DNA of 64,000 nucleotides from positions 62,001 to 126,000 of the forward strand of contig JAJZES010000038.1 of the NCBI GenBank assembly GCA_021845985.1. Reading direction: 5' to 3'. The notes under the pieces were generated by a model. That model saw nothing but the letters and a program-made list of their open reading frames with translations, was not told the origin of the DNA and did not search any database. Position 1 is the first letter of the stretch. The number at the start of each line of letters is the position of its first letter. The stretch is from Pseudomonadota bacterium (GTDB lineage: Bacteria > Pseudomonadota > Alphaproteobacteria > Acetobacterales > Acetobacteraceae). Below, in pieces: positions 58,410 to 64,000 of the stretch. The position numbers and the translations under genes were made by a program.

Positions 58410-59207
58410 ATGATCCCGCACAGCATCCCGCGTGTCGCCTTCATCTCCGGCGCGGCGCGGCGGCTCGGCCGGGCGACGGCGCTGGCGCTGGCCGAGGCCG
58501 GCTTTGCCATCGCCGTGCATTACCGCGGCAGCGCCGAAGCGGCCGCGGCGCTGGTCGCCGACATCCGCGCCCGCGGCAGCGACGCGGCAGCGATCGACGG
58601 CGATCTCGCCGACGAAGCGGCGCTGCACAGCCTGATCGGCCGCGCCGCCGCCGCGCTCGGGCCGGTCGGCGTGCTGGTCAACAACGCCAGCACCTTCACC
58701 CGCGACGAATGGGACGATGCGACGGCGGCGAGCTGGCAGCACCACATGGCGCCCAATCTGCGCGCGCCGTTCGTGCTGACGCAGCACTTCGCCCGCGATC
58801 TGCCGGCCGCCGCCGAGGGGGTGGTGGTCAACATGCTGGACGCGCGGGTCTGGGCGCCGTCCGGGCATCTGCTGACTTATGCGCTGTCGAAATCGGCGCT
58901 GTGGGCGCTGACCCAGCAACTGGCCCTGGCGCTGGCGCCGCGCATCCGGGTCAACGGCATCGGACCGGGGCCGGCGTTGCAGAGCAGGCTCGAATCGGCC
59001 GAGCAATTCGCCGCCGATGCGCGCGCCCTGCCGCTCGGCCGGCCGACCTCGCCCGAGGAGATCGCCCGTGCGGTGCTGATGATCCTCGGCCTGCCGTCGC
59101 TGACCGGGCAGATGCTGGCGCTCGATGGCGGCATGCATCTGTCGCGCAGCGCGCTCGGGCTGGACGGTCATGTGGGCATGAGTTTTTCCGCACCCGCCGG
59201 CGATTGA
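58410..59207 (+). CDS. SDR of the pteridine reductase/FolM type
   Basis: The 265-residue SDR has ISGAARRLGRATALALAEAG (the GA-RR-GRA motif typical of pteridine and dihydromonapterin reductases), VLVNNASTF, NMLDARVWAPS, YALSK (Tyr, Lys) and GQMLALDGGMHL. It probably reduces a pterin or dihydrofolate, but the usual folate neighbours (folB, folK) are absent. The ATG at 58410 follows the GGDEF-EAL stop by 55 bp. Confidence 0.8.
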   Translation: MIPHSIPRVAFISGAARRLGRATALALAEAGFAIAVHYRGSAEAAAALVADIRARGSDAAAIDGDLADEAALHSLIGRAAAALGPVGVLVNNASTFTRDEWDDATAASWQHHMAPNLRAPFVLTQHFARDLPAAAEGVVVNMLDARVWAPSGHLLTYALSKSALWALTQQLALALAPRIRVNGIGPGPALQSRLESAEQFAADARALPLGRPTSPEEIARAVLMILGLPSLTGQMLALDGGMHLSRSALGLDGHVGMSFSAPAGD

Positions 59208-59260
59208 CCGGCCGGCGGGTGCCGCCCATCCTCCGCGACCGCAACGCGCGAGCATCCGCC

Positions 59261-60820
59261 ATGACCGAGCCGACACACGACGCCCAGCCGGCCGCCCGCC
59301 GCGGCGGACGCAGCGCACGCGGCGGCCGCCCGAGCGCCATCGCCCAAAAGCCGTTTCGCCAGCCGCGGCGGATGTTTCCGCCGATGCGCATCGTCTCCGA
59401 TGACGCGCTGGAGGCGATCCATCGCACCTCGCTGACCATTCTCGAAGAAATCGGCATGGATTTTCTCAATGCCGAGGCGCGCGCGCTGCTCAAACAGGCC
59501 GGCGCCGATGTGCGCGCCGACAGTCTGCGGGTGCGTTTCGACCGCGCCCTGATCGAACAATCGATCGCCACGGCGCCGGCGGAGTTCACCCTGCATGCGC
59601 GCAACCCGGCGCATGACGTGCGGCTCGGCGCCGACTGGATGGCGTTTCCGATGATGGCGAGCGCGCCCAACTGCAGCGACGCCGATCGCGGCCGGCGCCC
59701 CGGCAGCCAGCAGGATTTCCGCGATTTCGTCAAACTCGCGCAATTGTTCAACATCCTGCATCTGACCGCCGGCTATCCGGTCGAGCCGGTGGACCTGCAC
59801 GCCTCGGTGCGCCATCTCGATTGCCTCGCCGATTTCGTGCGGCTGACCGACAAGGCGTTCCATGCCTATTCGCTCGGCCGCGAGCGCATCCTCGACGGCA
59901 TCGAGATCGCCCGCATCGGCCGCGGCATTTCCGAGGCGCAGATGGCGCGCGAGCCGTCGCTGCTGACGGTCATCAACTCGTCCTCGCCGCTGCGTCTGGA
60001 CGATCCGATGCTGCAGGGCATGATGGAGATGTCGAGCCGCAACCAGATCGTGGTGATGACCCCGTTCACGCTGGCCGGGGCGATGGCGCCGGTGACGGTG
60101 GCCGGCGCGCTGGCGCAGCAGAACGCCGAGGCGCTGGCCGGCATCGCCTTCTGCCAGATGGTGCGGCCGGGGTCGCCGGTGATGTATGGCGGCTTCACCT
60201 CCAATGTCGATATGAAGTCGGGGGCGCCGGCGTTCGGCACGCCGGAATACATGAAGGCGCAGATCGTCGGCGGCCAGCTCGCCCGGCGCTATCATCTGCC
60301 CTACCGCACCTCCAATGTCTGCGCCGCCAACACCGTCGATGCCCAGGCGGCGTATGAAAGCGGGTTTTCACTGTGGGGCGCGACGATGGGCGGCGGCAAC
60401 CTGATCAAGCACGCCGCCGGCTGGCTGGAGGGCGGGCTGACCTGCTCGTTCGAGAAGATGATCGTCGATGTCGATATGCTGCAGATGGTCGCGGCGTTTC
60501 TCGAACCGCTGACGGTGGACGACGACACGCTGGCGATGGAGGCGATCCGCGATGTCGGGCCGGGCGGGCATTATTTCGGCACCCCGCATACCCAGGCGCG
60601 CTACCGCGATGCGTTCTATGCGCCGCTGATCTCCGACTGGCGCAATTTCGAGAGCTGGCAGGAGGCCGGCAGCCCGACGGCGATGACGAAAGCCAACCGG
60701 CTGTGGAAAGAGGCGCTGGCCGGCTACGAGGCGCCGCCGCTCGACCCGGCGGTGGAGGAGGAGCTTGCGGCGTTCGTCACCAAACGCAAGGCGGAGGGCG
60801 GTTTCAAGACCGATTTCTGA
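59261..60820 (+). CDS. Trimethylamine methyltransferase (MttB)-family protein, non-pyrrolysine type
   Basis: The 519-residue protein fits the MttB superfamily: ALEAIHRTSLTILEEIGMDF, the mid-region FRDFVKLAQLFNILH, and a C-terminal GATMGGGNLIKHAAGWLEGG with HYFGTPHTQARYR. No in-frame amber codon is present, so it is the non-Pyl type, whose studied members demethylate glycine betaine or other quaternary amines to a corrinoid protein. No corrinoid protein or activating gene is near. The N-terminal 40 residues are basic and low in complexity. Confidence 0.85.
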   Translation: MTEPTHDAQPAARRGGRSARGGRPSAIAQKPFRQPRRMFPPMRIVSDDALEAIHRTSLTILEEIGMDFLNAEARALLKQAGADVRADSLRVRFDRALIEQSIATAPAEFTLHARNPAHDVRLGADWMAFPMMASAPNCSDADRGRRPGSQQDFRDFVKLAQLFNILHLTAGYPVEPVDLHASVRHLDCLADFVRLTDKAFHAYSLGRERILDGIEIARIGRGISEAQMAREPSLLTVINSSSPLRLDDPMLQGMMEMSSRNQIVVMTPFTLAGAMAPVTVAGALAQQNAEALAGIAFCQMVRPGSPVMYGGFTSNVDMKSGAPAFGTPEYMKAQIVGGQLARRYHLPYRTSNVCAANTVDAQAAYESGFSLWGATMGGGNLIKHAAGWLEGGLTCSFEKMIVDVDMLQMVAAFLEPLTVDDDTLAMEAIRDVGPGGHYFGTPHTQARYRDAFYAPLISDWRNFESWQEAGSPTAMTKANRLWKEALAGYEAPPLDPAVEEELAAFVTKRKAEGGFKTDF

Positions 60821-60930
60821 GCCGCCGCGCGCAGGCCACGATGCAACGGCGCCGGGCATGCCGCGTATCAGCCCCGAGCAGGCCGTGCCGCCGTCCCGGG
60901 TGCGGCTGCCAGAACCGAGGAGGCATTTCA

Positions 60931-61182
60931 ATGAGCGCGAGCCAGGCAGAAGGCACCATCCGCAACGTCGCCGGCAAGGCCGAGGAAGCGATCGGCAGCA
61001 TGACCGGCGACACCAACACCGAGCTGCGCGGCAAGACCCGGCAGGCCGCCGGGCAGGCACAGGCGGCGGTGGGCGATGCCATCGAAACGGTGCGCCACAT
61101 CGCCAGCGATCAGCCGATTATGGCGATCCTGCTCGCCGCCGGCATCGGCTTCATCGCCGGCATGCTGGTCGCCCGCAACTGA
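60931..61182 (+). CDS. CsbD-like stress protein with C-terminal membrane anchor
   Basis: The 83-residue protein starts with a CsbD-type segment (AEGTIRNVAGKAEEAIGSMTG and KTRQAAGQAQ) and ends with a hydrophobic helix plus Arg (MAILLAAGIGFIAGMLVARN), as in ElaB/DUF883-like proteins. Such proteins are usually stress-induced; function is unknown. GAGGAGG at 60917-60923 supports the ATG at 60931. Confidence 0.83.
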   Translation: MSASQAEGTIRNVAGKAEEAIGSMTGDTNTELRGKTRQAAGQAQAAVGDAIETVRHIASDQPIMAILLAAGIGFIAGMLVARN

Positions 61183-61194
61183 TCGGCAAGCGGG

Positions 61195-61228
61195 CGGGGC
61201 GATCGGCGGACCGCTGACCATCGCCCCG
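61195..61228 (+). terminator. Hairpin after the CsbD-like gene
   Basis: CGGGGCGAT (61195-61203) pairs with ATCGCCCCG (61220-61228) around a 16-base loop, 12 bp after the stop. A C-rich, T-poor tail follows, so it is a weak intrinsic terminator at best. Confidence 0.45.
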
Positions 61229-61288
61229 TCCCCCTTGCCCTGACCCGGCAATGGTCCCTACAGCCCCGGCTTTCCTCTGCGGGGCCGC

Positions 61289-62449
61289 ATGCTCAAGGAC
61301 CTTTCCGCCCAGGCCGTCGCCGCCGGGCTGCTCGCCGCCTTTGTCGGTTTCGCCAGTTCCTTCGCCGTCATCCTGCGCGGTCTCGGCGCCGTCGGCGCCA
61401 GCGAGGCGCAGGCGGCGTCGGGCCTGATGGTGCTGTCGATCGCCATGGGGGCGGGTGGGGTGGTGCTGGCGCTGCGCCACCGCGAGCCGATCGGCGTCGC
61501 GTGGTCCACCCCCGGCGCCGCCCTGCTGGCCAGCACCGGCGCCGTCGCCGGCGGATTTCCCGCCGCCGTCGGGGCGTTCCTGGTGGCCGGCGGGCTGATC
61601 GTGCTGGCCGGGCTGTGGCGCCCGCTCGGCCGCGCCGTTGCCGCCATCCCGGCGCCGCTGGCCAATGCCATGCTGGCCGGGGTGCTGGCCGGGTTCTGCG
61701 CCGCGCCGGTGCGCGCGGTCGCCGCCCTGCCGGCGCTGGCGCTGCCGATGGTCCTCGTCTGGGCGGTGGTGGCGCGGCTGAAGCGGCCGTTCGCCGTGCC
61801 GGCGGCGGTGCTCGCCGCGGCCGTTGCCGTGCTGGCGACGCAGCGCTTCACCCCGGCGCCGCCGCTGTTGCTGCTGCCCTCGGCGCATCTGCTGTGGCCG
61901 GTGCTGTCCGGGCCGGCGGTGATCGGCATTTCGCTGCCGCTGTTCCTGGTGACCATGGCGTCGCAGAACATTCCCGGCATCGCGGTGCTCAACGCCAACG
62001 GCTACCATCCGGCGCCGGCGCCGCTGTTTCGCGCCACCGGTCTGCTCAGTCTGCTGGCGGCGCCGTTCGGTGGCCATGCGGTCAATCTGTCGGCGATCAC
62101 CGCGGCGATGTGCGCCGGCAGCGATGCCCATCCCGATCCGCGCCGCCGCTACTGGGCGGCGGTGTCGGCCGGGCTGACCTATATCGTATTCGGCCTGCTC
62201 GCCGGCGGCGTCACCGAAGCCGCCGCCGCGGCGCCGCCGCTGCTGATCGAGGCGGTGGCCGGTCTGGCCCTGCTCGGGGCGTTCGGCGCGGCGCTGCTGG
62301 CGGCGCTGGCCGATCCGGCGGCGCGCGAGGCGGCGGTGATCTGCTTTCTGGTGACCTTCTCGGGCATCGCCTTTTTCGGCATCGGCGCCGCCGCCTGGGG
62401 GCTGCTCGCCGGCGGCGTGGTGCTGGCGCTGGGGCGCTGGCGGCGGTGA
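61289..62449 (+). CDS. BenE-family transporter (benzoate/H+ symporter type)
   Basis: The 386-residue inner-membrane protein has about 12 helices and the BenE pattern: AAFVGFASSFAVILRGLGAVGA, WSTPGAALLAS, MASQNIPGIAVLNANGYHP and FGGHAVNLSAITAAMCAG (each a BenE landmark). The family carries benzoate or related acids. No benzoate degradation gene lies beside it, so the substrate is uncertain. Confidence 0.88.
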   Translation: MLKDLSAQAVAAGLLAAFVGFASSFAVILRGLGAVGASEAQAASGLMVLSIAMGAGGVVLALRHREPIGVAWSTPGAALLASTGAVAGGFPAAVGAFLVAGGLIVLAGLWRPLGRAVAAIPAPLANAMLAGVLAGFCAAPVRAVAALPALALPMVLVWAVVARLKRPFAVPAAVLAAAVAVLATQRFTPAPPLLLLPSAHLLWPVLSGPAVIGISLPLFLVTMASQNIPGIAVLNANGYHPAPAPLFRATGLLSLLAAPFGGHAVNLSAITAAMCAGSDAHPDPRRRYWAAVSAGLTYIVFGLLAGGVTEAAAAAPPLLIEAVAGLALLGAFGAALLAALADPAAREAAVICFLVTFSGIAFFGIGAAAWGLLAGGVVLALGRWRR

Positions 62450-62459
62450 ATCATGCCGT

Positions 62460-63242
62460 TTATTCTGCCGTCGCGGGCACCAGATCGTAGCTGCCCGCGG
62501 CCGCTTCGCCGCTCGCCTCGGCATCGCTCAGCAGCCGCCAAGCGCCGCCGGCCAGCACCTCGGCCGGGCGGAAGCGCGCCTTATAGGCCATCTTGCGGCT
62601 CTCCGGCACCCAATAGCCGAGATAGACATAGGGCAGCCCAAGCCCGCGCGCCCGCTCGACCAGCCACAGGATCGTATAGGTGCCGAGCGAGCGCCGATCG
62701 AGGCCGGGCAGGAAGAACGAATAGACCGCCGACAACCCGTCGCTCAGCCGGTCGGTCAGGCAGGCGCCGACCAGACGGTCATCGGGATCGCGGAACTCGA
62801 TGATGAACGTCTCGATCGGGGTATCCTCGATCATCGCCCGATAGTCGTAGAAACTCATCGTCGCCATGTCGCCGTCGCCGTGGCGGGCCTGCTGGTAGCG
62901 CTGAAACAACTGGAACTGCTCGGCGGTGGCGCGCGCCGGCACCTCGAACCCCTCGACGCCGAGATTGGCCCGGCCGATGCGGCGCAGCGTGCGGTCGGGC
63001 TGGAAACCGGCGGCGGGAATGCGGATCGGCACGCAGGCATTGCAGTTCGGGCAGACCGGGGCATAAGCGATATTGTGGCTGCGGCGGAAGCCGGCGCGCG
63101 ACAGCCGGTCGTGCAGCGCATCGGCGTCGGGGCCGGTGATCTCCGTCACCACCTTCCGCTCGGTGCGGCCGGGCACGTAGGGGCAGGGCAGCGGCGCGGT
63201 CGTATAGAAGAACTGCGGCCGGCGAGGCGGCTTGTAGCTCAT
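62460..63242 (-). CDS. bpt: Aspartate/glutamate leucyltransferase (Bpt), N-degron pathway
   Basis: The 260-residue aminoacyl-tRNA-protein transferase has QFFYTTAPLPCPYVPGR (N-terminal motif), the Cys cluster CPNCNACVPIRIP and a GNAT-like C-terminal half (SFYDYRAMIEDTP, GLSAVYSFFLPG, YVYLGYWVPESRKMAYKARF). It attaches Leu to N-terminal Asp or Glu and so marks proteins for ClpS/ClpAP. The ATG at 63242 is chosen because the family begins close to this point; an upstream start at 63308 is possible. Confidence 0.92.
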   Translation of the reverse strand: MSYKPPRRPQFFYTTAPLPCPYVPGRTERKVVTEITGPDADALHDRLSRAGFRRSHNIAYAPVCPNCNACVPIRIPAAGFQPDRTLRRIGRANLGVEGFEVPARATAEQFQLFQRYQQARHGDGDMATMSFYDYRAMIEDTPIETFIIEFRDPDDRLVGACLTDRLSDGLSAVYSFFLPGLDRRSLGTYTILWLVERARGLGLPYVYLGYWVPESRKMAYKARFRPAEVLAGGAWRLLSDAEASGEAAAGSYDLVPATAE

Positions 63243-63312
63243 GCTGCGGCTGACCCTCCCGCCACCATGTTCCCGATCCGCAGCCACCGGGTCAACGTCC
63301 GTCGGCACATCG

Positions 63313-64000
63313 TTACATTCCCCCGGCCGGGCGCAGCACGATCCGCACCGCGACGGGTGCCGCCTGCGGCCCGATCGTCACGCTGTCGCCGTCGCGCCAG
63401 CGGGTGAGGAAGTTGCGCGCCAGCCGGCTGAACGGATTGCCCGACTGGCCGGGCGCCATGACGAACAGGCTGCGGTCGAGGTTCGACAGGTCATAGACGC
63501 CGCGGAACTCCGGCCCGTGGACGGACACCAGCGACCCCGTCGCGACGCCGCCGCGGTCGAGGGTGACATCGTCGCCCGGCGCGGCGATGGCGGCTTCGGC
63601 CAGGGCGCGGAGCAGCGGCAGGGTGCGCAGCACCGGATGGGCGAACACCGCCTGATGCGCCGCGCCCCAGCGCCATGCGGCGGGATCGGCGCCGAAGCGG
63701 GCGGCGAGGTCGGCGGCGGCGCGGTCGAGACTGTCGGCCAGCAGCCCGGCGCAGTCGCCGCCGCACCAATGCGCGCCGGCCGGCGACAGCGCATAGGGCA
63801 GCAATTGCGGCCACGGCGCCACCGCCGCCGCGCCCTCCGGCGGCACCCCGATCCGCTCCAGCAGCATGGCGTAGAGGCGCTGCATCCAGGCGTTGAACAC
63901 CAGCGGCTGCGGCGCCTCGCGGGCGGCGGTGCCGTCCCAGTCGGCGAGCAGCGCCAGCGCGGCGCGGCCGAGCGGCGTTGCCGGGGTGGCGGCGCGCAGC
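63313..64000 (-). CDS. Penicillin acylase (S45) family protein, C-terminal part
   Basis: The gene enters from the right edge; about 229 residues are visible. They show the S45 landmarks LLADWDG, PLVFNAWMQRLY, VHGPEFRGVYDLSNLDRSLF and FVMAPGQSGNPFSRLARNFL (the GQSGNP block lies near the C-terminus in this family). S45 Ntn-hydrolases cleave amide bonds, including acyl-homoserine lactones. The nucleophilic Ser region lies outside the window, so the true substrate cannot be judged. Confidence 0.82.
   Translation of the reverse strand, partial: LRAATPATPLGRAALALLADWDGTAAREAPQPLVFNAWMQRLYAMLLERIGVPPEGAAAVAPWPQLLPYALSPAGAHWCGGDCAGLLADSLDRAAADLAARFGADPAAWRWGAAHQAVFAHPVLRTLPLLRALAEAAIAAPGDDVTLDRGGVATGSLVSVHGPEFRGVYDLSNLDRSLFVMAPGQSGNPFSRLARNFLTRWRDGDSVTIGPQAAPVAVRIVLRPAGGM

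Noticed and set aside
59261-60820. Pyrrolysine-containing trimethylamine methyltransferase
   Set aside because: There is no in-frame amber codon in the gene and no pyl genes are visible; it is the non-pyrrolysine type.

Overview
The window is very GC-rich, densely packed DNA from an alphaproteobacterium. The evidence is the F0 operon split from F1 and carrying both b and b' subunits (atpI-B-E-F'-F), a CobC-type enzyme, the aspartate/glutamate leucyltransferase, and a Hint_2-type exported protein. Proteins of that last kind are common in Acetobacteraceae, so I lean to Rhodospirillales/Acetobacteraceae, but this is inference. No rRNA, tRNA, CRISPR array, insertion sequence or prophage was seen.

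Bases 1-29.8 kb form one large catabolic block built around acyl-CoA chemistry. It holds two branched-chain-type (Liv) ABC importers (the first cut by the left edge), a CaiB-type CoA-transferase, two paralogous AMP-forming acyl-CoA ligases and one ADP-forming acyl-CoA synthetase. It also holds three acyl-CoA dehydrogenases, two crotonase-fold proteins with altered active sites, two small hot-dog proteins, seven short-chain dehydrogenases (SDRs), a malyl-CoA-lyase-like protein beside a mesaconyl-CoA-hydratase-like protein, and a thiolase-fold protein lacking the nucleophilic Cys paired with a DUF35 Zn-ribbon protein. One TetR-family regulator (14176-14853) sits in the middle. I find the same 14-bp operator-like palindrome, CKAAC-N4-GTTMG, at five places, each directly before a transcription unit of this block. 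The simplest reading is a single TetR-controlled regulon for uptake, CoA activation, beta-oxidation and ring or chain cleavage of a cyclic or branched carboxylic acid. The substrate is not determined.

Bases 29.9-40 kb are mixed: a prolyl-tRNA editing protein with a small acidic protein and an SDR, a metallopeptidase fused to a Hint domain with a small membrane protein, an Ldh-type dehydrogenase, a MAPEG protein, an orphan UgpC/MalK-type ABC ATPase, an NCS1 permease and the dgoK-dgoA pair for 2-keto-3-deoxygalactonate.

Bases 40-52.6 kb hold a RelE/HigB-type toxin and HTH antitoxin followed after 6 bp by a large S8-like protein with a Gly/Ala-rich repeat region. After these come a CoA-binding/O-acetylhomoserine sulfhydrylase fusion, an MFS pump, an amidohydrolase, cysH, two M20 amidohydrolases, cobC and greB.

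Bases 52.7-64 kb carry the F0 ATP synthase operon, a 0.65-kb stretch with no convincing gene, a GGDEF-EAL protein, a pteridine-reductase-like SDR, an MttB-family methyltransferase without a visible corrinoid partner, a CsbD-like protein, a BenE transporter, bpt and the C-terminal part of a penicillin-acylase-like protein cut by the right edge.
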